From contig JAIYAA010000393.1 of assembly GCA_027489295.1 (NCBI GenBank), positions 1-20,144 on the forward strand: a stretch of DNA of 20,144 nucleotides, given 5' to 3'. Below the pieces are notes generated by a model. The model did not search any database. It saw only the letters and a program-made list of their open reading frames with translations, and had not been told where the DNA came from. The DNA is from Sphingomonadales bacterium (GTDB lineage Bacteria > Pseudomonadota > Alphaproteobacteria > Sphingomonadales > Sphingomonadaceae). How positions within the stretch are numbered: position 1 is the first letter of the stretch; the number at the start of each line of letters is the position of its first letter. Positions 13,882-20,144 of this stretch are shown one piece after another. A program made the position numbers and the translations under genes.

Positions 13882-14983
13882 GCGGCGCGACCGTTCGATC
13901 CCCGATGCGCAGCCAGCCGAGACCGCCATAGGCTAGCGCAAGGGCCAGCAGCGTGCCCACGCCCGGGGCCACGTCTGCCAGCGTCGCGTGCATCTGGTTG
14001 AGCGGGACGAACACGTGCACGCCGCTGGTCGACGGGATCAGCTGCGCGAGCAGCTGGACGAAGCGGGGCATCTGGTCGAGCGGCCAGGCCGTGCCCGAGA
14101 GGAAGAAGAAGGGCGCCGAGCTGGGGGCAAGGATCACCATCGCCCGTTCTGACCGATCGAAGAAGCTGCCGAGCCACAGCCCAAGGCCCGCGACGGCGGC
14201 CGCCAACAGCGGCGCGGCAAGCAGCATCCCGGCGACATTCTCGTCGCGCGGGATGCCCTGCACCCAGAAGATGAAGCCGAACAGGAACAGGCAGGTTACG
14301 ACGCCGACGGAGGTGAACGCAGCCCAGGTTCCGGCATATTCGCCATGCCCCATCCGCCAGGTCCCCGCGCGGCGCCGCGCGCCCATGAAGGTCGCGACGC
14401 CGAACAGCAGCGTCTGCTGGATGATCACGATGGCGACGGCGGGAAACACATAGCCCTTGTAGCCGGCGGTCGGATTGAACAGCGGCTCGCGCACGATGGT
14501 GACCGGTGGGCCGGCGCGCACCGCCTGCCCGAGCAGGCCGAGCCGTTCGACCGCGAGATCGCGCAGCACCTCCGTCACCGCTTCGCCGATCGTGCTCGCG
14601 CGCAGCAGGTAGGAGGCGTTGACCCATACCGCGATGCCGGCCCCCGGTGCGCCGGTGCGCAATTGGCGCTGCAGCCCGCGCGCGATCAGCACCACGCCAT
14701 CCGCCTTGCCGGCGCGCAGCCGCGCCTGCGCCTCTCCGACGCTGGGCGCATGGTCGACCACCACCACCGCGCGGGTCGCCTCGAGATCGCGGACCAGCTG
14801 GCGGCTGAGCGCGCTGGCATCCTCGTCGACCAGCACGACGGGCAGTTGCTGCGCCACCTCCTGGCTGTAAGGCGCGGGGTAATAGAAAGCGTAGAGCCCC
14901 ACGGCGAGCAGCATCGTGCTGAGCAACGTGCGCGAGGTCAGCACCGTCGCCCAGGTCGCGCGGAAGGCGCTGACGAAGGTCAT
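13856..14983 (-). CDS. ABC-2-type transporter permease (second of a tandem pair)
   Basis: A 375-residue inner-membrane protein. ATG 14983 overlaps the stop of the upstream permease (ATGA 14980-14983). The frame is open further upstream, but that is a shadow of the neighbour. The layout is that of the ABC2_membrane_3 / YbhR-YhhJ type: an N-terminal helix (about 20-35), a periplasmic domain of about 150 residues (VVLVDEDASALSRQLVRDLE onwards), then five or so helices from NPTAGYKGYVFPAVAIVII to the end. A characteristic SSAPFFFLSGTAWPLDQMP lies late in the protein. Such permeases pair with a HlyD adaptor and a TolC-type channel for export of drugs, lipids or other small molecules. No ATPase gene is present in the operon. 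The last 26 bases overlap the converging glucosidase gene. Confidence 0.85.
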   Translation of the reverse strand: MTFVSAFRATWATVLTSRTLLSTMLLAVGLYAFYYPAPYSQEVAQQLPVVLVDEDASALSRQLVRDLEATRAVVVVDHAPSVGEAQARLRAGKADGVVLIARGLQRQLRTGAPGAGIAVWVNASYLLRASTIGEAVTEVLRDLAVERLGLLGQAVRAGPPVTIVREPLFNPTAGYKGYVFPAVAIVIIQQTLLFGVATFMGARRRAGTWRMGHGEYAGTWAAFTSVGVVTCLFLFGFIFWVQGIPRDENVAGMLLAAPLLAAAVAGLGLWLGSFFDRSERAMVILAPSSAPFFFLSGTAWPLDQMPRFVQLLAQLIPSTSGVHVFVPLNQMHATLADVAPGVGTLLALALAYGGLGWLRIGDRTVAPLIRGSDRL

Positions 14984-16107
14984 CGCGCCTGCCGCCGGAT
15001 CAGCAGCCACGCCAGCCCGCCCGGCACCAGCACATAGGCGAGCAGCGCCAGCATCGGTGCCATCGCGGTACCGGGTTCCTGCCCACCCAACTGGCCGGTC
15101 TGCAGCGCCAGATAATGGGTGAGGGGAAGCACCTCGCTCCAGAACCGGGCAAAGAAGCTGCCGCCATTGAGCGGCAGCGTCGCGCCGGCATAGGCCAGCG
15201 CCGACCCGGCATAGACCGCGCATACCGACAGCGCGGTAGCCGTTTCGCGCGTCGCCGCGACCAGCAAGGCGGAGATCGCCGCGGTGCCGAGGTAGAACAG
15301 TGTCTGCCCGGCAACGATCGCCGCGATGCTGCCCTCCACCCGCCAGCCGCGCCCGAGGGTAACGAAGAGCAGCCAGGCGACGCCCCACAGGCTAGCCGCC
15401 GCAACATAGGGCAGCAGCTTGCCCAGCAGCGCAGGCAGGATGCCGCCGCTGCGTGCGGCCCAACCGCGCAGCGACCTTTCCTCCAGCTCCCGCCCCAACG
15501 CCATCGCGCACGTCACCGCCGCGACCAGGTGCAGCACCGCCGGATAGATCAGCGTGCTGAGGAACCATTCGAAGCTGGCGGCGGCGTTGTTGAGCGGCAC
15601 CGCCTCCACCGCGAAGCGGCGCGTCGGGTCCGGCGGCAGCGCGTGGCTGGAGAGCTGGTCGACCACCAGCCCGGCTGCCGCCGCCTGGATTGCACCGGCT
15701 GCGCCGCTCGCCGCCTGCGACCCCGCCGAGAGGAAGCTGGCATTGTACAGGATGCGGATCACCGGCGTGCGGTGGCGCGCGATCCCCTTGCCCAGGTCCT
15801 TCGGCAGGTGGACGAAGCCGTTGGCCTGTCCCTGCCGCACCGCAGCCACTGCCTCCGCCTCGCTTGCCCGGAGGCCGGCAATGCGCACCTGCGGCGCCGC
15901 ATCGATCGCGCGCAGGATGGCGCGGCTCGCCGAACTGCGATCGTCGTCGATGACGATCACCGGCAGGCGGCGCAGCGACCCCTGCCAGAACATCGCGCCG
16001 ACCAGGAACAGCATCAGCGCGGGAATCAGCGTCAGCCCGGCCAGGTCCCAGCGGTCCCGCGCCAGATGGTGCAGCTCCGCCCGCAAGGCGTGGCCGAACG
16101 CGCTCAT
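14980..16107 (-). CDS. ABC-2-type transporter permease (first of a tandem pair)
   Basis: Also 375 residues, with the same architecture as the following permease: a membrane helix at about 22-42 (GLTLIPALMLFLVGAMFW), a periplasmic domain beginning LPVIVIDDDRSSASRAILRA, and a C-terminal helical bundle from FEWFLSTLIYPAVLHLVAAV onward. ELEERSLRGW marks the cytoplasmic coupling segment typical of ABC-2 permeases. The equal length and parallel motifs (VIVIDDDRSSASR versus VVLVDEDASALSR) show an ancient duplication giving a heterodimer. The ATG overlaps the HlyD-type gene stop (16104-16107), and its own stop overlaps the next permease. It is assigned to the same export system as its neighbours. The substrate is unknown. 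Confidence 0.85.
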   Translation of the reverse strand: MSAFGHALRAELHHLARDRWDLAGLTLIPALMLFLVGAMFWQGSLRRLPVIVIDDDRSSASRAILRAIDAAPQVRIAGLRASEAEAVAAVRQGQANGFVHLPKDLGKGIARHRTPVIRILYNASFLSAGSQAASGAAGAIQAAAAGLVVDQLSSHALPPDPTRRFAVEAVPLNNAAASFEWFLSTLIYPAVLHLVAAVTCAMALGRELEERSLRGWAARSGGILPALLGKLLPYVAAASLWGVAWLLFVTLGRGWRVEGSIAAIVAGQTLFYLGTAAISALLVAATRETATALSVCAVYAGSALAYAGATLPLNGGSFFARFWSEVLPLTHYLALQTGQLGGQEPGTAMAPMLALLAYVLVPGGLAWLLIRRQAR

Positions 16108-17108
16108 TGCGGCCAGTCGAACAGCACGCTCATGCCGGGGCGCAGGCCCGGGATCGCGGCGGCGGGCCGCAGCTTCACCTCGAACGCGCGCACATCATAT
16201 CCCGAAGCCTGGCGGGTTGCCCGCCACGTCGCGAAATCGCCGCGCGGCGCGATCTGGTAGACCGCGAAATCGACATCCCGGCCCAGCGCGGGCACGAGGC
16301 CGCGCAGCTTTTTGCCCATGGCGATGCCCCGGAAGCGGTCCTCGCGCACGGTCAGCGCGACCCAGGGATGATCGATGTCGAGCACCTGAAAGGCGGGGAT
16401 CACCGGGCTGACGACCTCGCCGGGCTGCACCAGCTTGCGGGAGATCTCGCCGTCGATCGGCGAGACGAGCTTCGTCTCCCGGTCGAGCGCCGTCGCGGTC
16501 TGCAGCGCGGCCTCGGCGATGCGCACCTGCGCGTTGGCGGCCTGCTTGTTCTGCGGCCGGGCACCGGCCAGCGCCTTCAGATATTGCTGGCGTGCCGCCT
16601 CGGCCTGTTTGGCGCTGCTGTCGCGCGCCGCCGCCGCTTCGTCACGCCGCTGCGCCGCCACCACCCCCTGGGCGTACAGGTTGGCGGTGCGCCGGCTGGT
16701 CACCGCGGCGAGATCGGCCGCCGCCTGCGCCGCCTGCCAGGTGGAGCGGAGCGAGGCGATGTCCTCCTGCCGCGCGCCCTCGCTGGTTTCGGAGGCGATC
16801 GCGCGGGCGGCATCCACTGCGCCCTGCGCCTGTGCCTGGCCGCCGGCGATCTCCGGGCTCGACAGCGTGGCGAGCAGCGCGCCGGCGCGGACCCGCTGGC
16901 CCTCCTCGGCGACGAGCGTCTCGACGCGGGCGAGCGCCTTGGTGGCGACGTTCACCTCCTCGGCGTCGACCATCCCCTGCAGCTGCTCGGGTGCCGGCCG
17001 GTTGGCCAGCCACAGCCCGGCGACGATCAGCGCCAGAACCAGCAGCCCGGCGATCGCGACGAGGATGGTCTTGCGGCGGCGTGGCGCGGGCGCCGGTTCC
17101 TCGGTCAT
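16104..17108 (-). CDS. HlyD-family periplasmic adaptor (membrane fusion protein)
   Basis: A 334-residue protein with a short basic cytoplasmic N-terminus (PRRRK), one membrane helix (about 14-34) and a periplasmic body. Split lipoyl halves are visible at about 50-85 (VATKALARVETLVAEEGQRV) and 210-235 (LVSPIDGEISRKLVQPGEVV). They are separated by a long Ala/Gln/Arg-rich coiled-coil hairpin (about 88-205), followed by a beta-barrel domain and the final GLRPGMSVLFDWP. It would bridge the inner-membrane permeases to the TolC-type channel encoded just upstream. Both of its gene boundaries are 4-base ATGA overlaps. It resembles adaptors of the YbhG/YhiI type used by ABC-2 exporters more than RND adaptors. 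Confidence 0.92.
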   Translation of the reverse strand: MTEEPAPAPRRRKTILVAIAGLLVLALIVAGLWLANRPAPEQLQGMVDAEEVNVATKALARVETLVAEEGQRVRAGALLATLSSPEIAGGQAQAQGAVDAARAIASETSEGARQEDIASLRSTWQAAQAAADLAAVTSRRTANLYAQGVVAAQRRDEAAAARDSSAKQAEAARQQYLKALAGARPQNKQAANAQVRIAEAALQTATALDRETKLVSPIDGEISRKLVQPGEVVSPVIPAFQVLDIDHPWVALTVREDRFRGIAMGKKLRGLVPALGRDVDFAVYQIAPRGDFATWRATRQASGYDVRAFEVKLRPAAAIPGLRPGMSVLFDWPQ

Positions 17109-18631
17109 CGCTGGTCCTCCACATGCCGATCGGCGCGCGTCATGAATGCGCTATAGTCCTCGACGCGGTGGCTGGCCGCGAGGAGTGCCATCAGCCCCAG
17201 ATCATATTCATAGGCAGCGGCGAGCCGCTGGGTCTGCACGGTGGCGAGCGCGGCTTCCGCATCGATCAGCGCGGACGAGGCCACTTCGCCTTCCCGGAAC
17301 GAGAGTTGCTGCACCCGCAGATTTTCCTGTGCGGCGGCAAGGTTGGCGTCGAGCAGCAGGAAGGACTGGCGCGCCGCCTCGGCGATGTGCCAAGTGCGGA
17401 CGATTTCCCCGGCGACGTCGCGCCGGGCCTGAGCAGCGGCATCGGCGGCGGCCGCTTCGTTTTCGCGCGCAGCAGAGAGCGCCTTCTGCCGATCGAAGTT
17501 GGACAGCAGCGTGATGCGCAGCGAGACGCCGGCGATCCAGTCCGGCTCGGTCGGCAGCGCGTTGTTCCGATTGGCGTTGTAGCTGCCAAAGGCGAAGGCC
17601 TGGGGCCGATAGCGGGAACGCGCGAGGTCGACGCCCGCCTGCGCCGCGTTTCGGGCTGCGTCGGCACCCTGCGCCCGTGGGGATTGATCGAGCCCGTCGA
17701 GAAAGCGCTGGAGCGGCGGCAGCGGCTCCGACTGCACGAACAGCGGCGTCGAGGCGATGATGCCGGCGGGCTGGTCGAGCAGCCGGGCCAGCGTGTCGGT
17801 GGCGATGGCCTCGTCGCTGCGCGCGTGCTCATGGGCGCGCTGCGCGGTGTTGCGCGCGACTTCCACCTCCAGCACCCGGGCATGGGCGAGCACGCCGTTC
17901 GCTTCCAGCGTGCGGGCATCGGACAGGTGCCGGTCGAACGCCTCGAGCTGGTCGCGGGTGGAGCGGGTGAGCTGGGCGGCGACCTTCTGGCCGAAATAGG
18001 CGCGCACCAGATTGACGCGGGCGAGATCCTGCCCGCCCGCCTGCTTGGCCCGCGCGATGCCGACGGCGGCGTCGGCGCCCTTCTGCACGGCGGGGATGGC
18101 ACCCCCGGTGTAGAGCGGCATCGCGGCGGTGATCGCCGGGCGGAACACCGTTTCGCGCGTCTGGAATTCCAGCGAGTCGGGGATCGCGCCGAACAGCCGG
18201 GGCAGCGCGGCGCTGATGCGCTGGGTCGCCTGCTCCACGATCTGGGCGGCTTCGCCCGAGAACTGCCCACCGAGCTGATCGAGAAACCCGTTGGTGGCAT
18301 CGAGCGCCTGCGCCTTGGGATCGGAAAGATCCACCGACAGCGTCTTCTGATATTCGATCACGCTTGCCGACGCGGTGACGATCGGCCGCCGGAGCGTGCG
18401 GGTGGCGGCGGCAATATCCTCGCTGGCGCGGACGGCGTGATCCTCGCCGCTCAGCCCGGGGGAAGCCTTTTCGAGCCGCGCAAGGGCTGCCTGGAAGCTC
18501 AGCGAGGGTTGCGACGCATCCTGGGCCACGGCACTTCCGGGCAAGGCGAACGCTGCGCCAAGCAATGCCGCCGATCCGCACAGGCCGCGCCGTACCAGCA
18601 GCTGTAGACGAGCCCGATCCACGGTTCGCAC
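17105..18631 (-). CDS. TolC-family outer-membrane efflux channel
   Basis: A 508-residue protein, first gene of the four-gene exporter operon. The GTG at 18631 was chosen because AAGGGG lies about 8 bases upstream and because it gives a proper signal peptide (basic start, then GLCGSAALLGAAFALPGSAVA-Q). A GTG at 18622 is a weaker alternative, and the frame further upstream is only fortuitously open. The body has the two-fold repeated helical pattern of TolC-type channels: LSFQAALARLEKASPGLSG at the start, TAAMPLYTGGAIPAVQKGAD, long Ala-rich coiled coils, then the second repeat with GVSLRITLLSNFDRQKALSA, LRVQQLSFREGEVASSALID and the closing YDLGLMALLAASH. Its stop overlaps the adaptor start (ATGA 17105-17108). 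It forms the outer-membrane exit duct. Confidence 0.9.
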   Translation of the reverse strand: MRTVDRARLQLLVRRGLCGSAALLGAAFALPGSAVAQDASQPSLSFQAALARLEKASPGLSGEDHAVRASEDIAAATRTLRRPIVTASASVIEYQKTLSVDLSDPKAQALDATNGFLDQLGGQFSGEAAQIVEQATQRISAALPRLFGAIPDSLEFQTRETVFRPAITAAMPLYTGGAIPAVQKGADAAVGIARAKQAGGQDLARVNLVRAYFGQKVAAQLTRSTRDQLEAFDRHLSDARTLEANGVLAHARVLEVEVARNTAQRAHEHARSDEAIATDTLARLLDQPAGIIASTPLFVQSEPLPPLQRFLDGLDQSPRAQGADAARNAAQAGVDLARSRYRPQAFAFGSYNANRNNALPTEPDWIAGVSLRITLLSNFDRQKALSAARENEAAAADAAAQARRDVAGEIVRTWHIAEAARQSFLLLDANLAAAQENLRVQQLSFREGEVASSALIDAEAALATVQTQRLAAAYEYDLGLMALLAASHRVEDYSAFMTRADRHVEDQR

Positions 18632-18652
18632 TCCGTCGCCCCCCTTGTGCCG

Positions 18653-18664
18653 CGAACGCGTTCG
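18653..18664. promoter_or_regulatory. Palindrome just upstream of the exporter operon
   Basis: CGAACGCGTTCG is a perfect 12-bp palindrome, 22 bases before the TolC-type start codon. It lies where a repressor would cover the 5' end of the transcript, as is common for exporter operons under TetR-, MarR- or similar control. No regulator gene is adjacent, so this is inference. Confidence 0.4.
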
Positions 18665-18693
18665 GCACGCGGGCCGAGCGTTCGTACATGCCG

Positions 18694-18711
18694 ACTGCGC
18701 ATATTTGCAGT
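18694..18711. promoter_or_regulatory. Imperfect palindrome in the exporter promoter region
   Basis: The 18 bases ACTGCGCATATTTGCAGT are symmetric at 14 positions (ACTGC....GCAGT with a central AT). They lie between the terminator hairpin (18717-18742) and the exporter start, the only space available for its promoter. This is a candidate operator. Confidence 0.35.
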
Positions 18712-18716
18712 AAAAT

Positions 18717-18742
18717 CCCCGCGCAATCCGTTTTGCGCGGGG
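18717..18742 (-). terminator. Terminator between the second PEP-CTERM gene and the exporter operon
   Basis: CCCCGCGCAA (18717-18726) and TTGCGCGGGG (18733-18742) form a perfect 10-bp stem with a 6-base loop. Read on the minus strand it is followed by ATTTTA, a short T tract. It lies about 120 bases after the PEP-CTERM stop and would separate that gene from the exporter operon. Confidence 0.75.
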
Positions 18743-18864
18743 ACGGCAGCAGCACCGAGATAGCTGCGCGTCGATCAGGCCCCCCAAGGCCTGACCGCCC
18801 GCGCAAGCGGCGCAGCAAAGGGAGGGCAAGGCCTGCGCTCTGCCATCCCCTCCTGCGCTGTGGC

Positions 18865-19533
18865 TCAGCCGAACGAAACCAGCGCGCGACGACGGCGATA
18901 GCGCATGGCGCCGCCGGCCACCGCGAAGCCGCCGAGCAGCAGGCCCCACTGCGCCGGTTCCGGTGCAGGGCTGGCGGTGGTGAAGCGGAAGCTGGCGTCG
19001 CACGCGTTCGGCGTGTTGCGGCAGGTCGCGTTGTTCAGCTTGGTCTGCAGCAGATAGCCGGAGGTGTAGCCGTCGCCGGTGCCATAGGCGAGCGCGACGT
19101 TGCTGCTGCTGCTCAGCACGACGGTGTACGCCGTGTTCTTGGCCACCGCGAGCGTACCGGTGGAGAAATCGACGAAGCTGCCGACGCCGCGGAAGATCAG
19201 GTTCGACAGCGCGAACTGCTGCGAGAACACCGCGCTGGCCGGGAGCGTGCTGCCCGGCTTGATCGCGCCGGCATAGATCGACAGCGTGACATTGCCCGTC
19301 TTCGTGTTCGTCGTCGAACCGAAGCGGAAGCCGAGCGACGTCAGATAGGACTGGGTCGGCACGAACACCTGGCCGATGATGTCGGGCTGCGCATTCGAGG
19401 AAATCGCGACCGTGCTGGTTGCGGCGGCGTTCGACGTGGTGGTCACCGGATGCGTGGTGACGACGGTTGCGGCCTGCGCGCTGGTAGCGGCGAGCGAGGC
19501 CAGCACGATCGGCAGCGCGATGGATCGAAGCAT
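18865..19533 (-). CDS. Secreted choice-of-anchor-like protein with a PEP-CTERM signal
   Basis: A 222-residue protein. ATG 19533 is preceded by GGGGG about 9 bases upstream and opens a good signal peptide (MLRSIALPIVLASLAATSAQ, then AA). The frame continues upstream to another ATG but without a secretion signal at its start. The mature part is Ser/Thr/Gly-rich and beta-rich, with DIIGQVFVPTQSYLTSLGF, GNVTLSIYAGAIKPGS and AYTVVLSSSS. This resembles jelly-roll surface domains in which extended beta strands report FVPT..YLTSLGFRF. It also holds a Cys pair (NATCRNTPNACDAS). The C-terminus is the sorting signal PEPAQWGLLLGGFAVAGG plus a basic RYRRRR cluster. It differs in fold and sequence from the PEP-CTERM protein at 10624. 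It is probably surface-exposed or secreted after exosortase processing; the function is unknown. Confidence 0.88.
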   Translation of the reverse strand: MLRSIALPIVLASLAATSAQAATVVTTHPVTTTSNAAATSTVAISSNAQPDIIGQVFVPTQSYLTSLGFRFGSTTNTKTGNVTLSIYAGAIKPGSTLPASAVFSQQFALSNLIFRGVGSFVDFSTGTLAVAKNTAYTVVLSSSSNVALAYGTGDGYTSGYLLQTKLNNATCRNTPNACDASFRFTTASPAPEPAQWGLLLGGFAVAGGAMRYRRRRALVSFG

Positions 19534-19860
19534 GTGAAATATCCCCCTGTTTTCAAGAACAGGCTGTGCGACTGACATGGCTATGTTGCAGTCCCGAGAC
19601 GATGCGTCGGGCGAAGTATTGGCAGGCATTGAGGCGTGTCGAGCGCACGGCGGAATGTGTCCCGCATTGACACAATGTTGTGACGATCGCGGACGCCGGG
19701 CGTCAAAAAAGCCGCCGCACCCATCCCAGGCCGTTGGGATCGCGTGGCTTTCATCTTGGTGTCATATCGTATGGTTAGCGAAATGTGAACGCCGTGTGGC
19801 GCTGCCGGGCTGGCAGTCGCCACGCGGTGAACCGATTCGGATCAAACGGGGGAAGATGAC
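19534..19860. promoter_or_regulatory. Divergent intergenic region between the second PEP-CTERM gene and the secreted-protein gene
   Basis: About 330 bases without a gene. Next to the PEP-CTERM ribosome-binding site, CCTGTT (19546-19551) and AACAGG (19558-19563) can pair and include part of the minus-strand GGGGG, so the start could be partly masked. Further in, TGTGTC (19656-19661) faces GACACA (19669-19674), and CACAA-TG-TTGTG (19671-19682) is a second symmetric site. ATCCCA/TGGGAT (19723-19740) is a weak hairpin. No clear promoter hexamer pair is seen. Confidence 0.4.
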
Positions 19861-20144
19861 GTGAGCGCAACCTACTGGAAGCTGGCGAATGGCGATCTGG
19901 TCCAGGACTGGTCGAACACCAGCCTGCTGGCCACCAACGATGTGTGGGACAATGTGCCAAGCATCGTCGGCTTCCGCGGCGACGGTCTGACCAGCGGCAC
20001 CGGCACCGATCCGCGCACGATCACCGCCAGCAGCTCGGTCGTCGACGTCAATGTCAACCAGACCAACCCGCTGACCTTCAACACCGGCGGCGTCACCGAA
20101 TTCCAGCTGGCCAACCCGGTGGTCGCGCTCACCGGCTCGGGCAC
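19861..20144 (+). CDS. N-terminus of a large, probably secreted protein (3' end outside the window)
   Basis: GTG 19861 follows GGGGGAAG (19848-19855) with good spacing, and the frame stays open for at least 94 codons to the window edge. The protein starts MSATYWKLANGDLVQDWSNT and has no signal peptide. It is rich in Asn, Thr, Gly and Ser and continues with SIVGFRGDGLTSGTGTD, then FQLANPVVALTGSG. This opening resembles the N-termini of very long sphingomonad exoproteins, including some annotated as ExeM/NucH-type extracellular nucleases, which are often exported by type I secretion and so lack an N-terminal signal. That recollection is not strong enough to name a function. The catalytic part, if any, lies beyond the window. 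Confidence 0.7.
   Translation, partial: MSATYWKLANGDLVQDWSNTSLLATNDVWDNVPSIVGFRGDGLTSGTGTDPRTITASSSVVDVNVNQTNPLTFNTGGVTEFQLANPVVALTGSG

Noticed and set aside
11443..13929. An 828-codon open frame on the minus strand opposite the glucosidase.
   Set aside because: It is antisense to a clear GH3 enzyme, and its product is rich in Arg, His, Gly and Ala with no domain. Such frames are common in GC-rich DNA.
18632..19003. A 124-residue N-terminal extension of the TolC-type protein.
   Set aside because: It would read through a terminator hairpin and the promoter region and would bury the signal peptide. GTG 18631 has a good ribosome-binding site.

Overview
This GC-rich window looks like chromosomal DNA of a sphingomonad (Alphaproteobacteria, Sphingomonadales). 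The main pointers are two secreted proteins ending in PEP-CTERM anchors, a long signal-peptide-bearing GH3 glucosidase, an alginate-export-type porin and dense ATGA-coupled operons. The genus is inferred from gene content and style, not from any marker gene.

Layout. 1-2270 (+): end of a DoxX-like membrane protein, an alginate-export-family outer-membrane barrel and a DUF1275 membrane protein, tightly packed. 2286-3953 (+): guaA (GMP synthase) with a TTGACA-N17-TATCGG promoter placed so that the transcript may be leaderless, closed by a strong terminator. 3954-4922: a decayed, AT-richer strip. It holds the first 26 codons of a P4-type tyrosine integrase fused abruptly to a frameshifted C-terminal fragment of a sensor histidine kinase. 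This looks like the scar of a genomic island inserted at the 3' end of guaA, a known integration hotspot.

4923-10353 is the most interesting part. A minus-strand operon encodes a CDP-alcohol phosphotransferase, a myo-inositol-3-phosphate synthase and a nucleotidyltransferase resembling inositol-1-phosphate cytidylyltransferases. Together these could make inositol phosphate, activate it as CDP-inositol and transfer it to a membrane acceptor. Divergent from it is a two-gene, ATGA-coupled plus-strand unit. It encodes an unusual MlaA (VacJ)-like protein with no lipobox cysteine and a MOP/Wzx-like flippase. The simplest reading is a synthesis-plus-trafficking module for an inositol-headed lipid (glycerophospholipid, ether lipid or sphingolipid). 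Parts of it are lower in GC than the flanks, and it lies beside the guaA island scar, so horizontal acquisition is possible.

10354-13881 (+): a small PEP-CTERM protein with a terminator, then a secreted GH3 beta-glucosidase with a candidate operator. 13856-18631 (-): a four-gene operon, every junction an ATGA overlap, encoding a TolC-type outer-membrane factor, a HlyD-type adaptor and two ABC-2-type permeases with no ATPase gene. Its last gene overlaps the glucosidase tail to tail by 26 bp. 18865-19533 (-): a second PEP-CTERM protein. 19861 to the window end (+): the start of a large, probably secreted protein.

Family calls rest on reading translated motifs by eye. No database search was possible.
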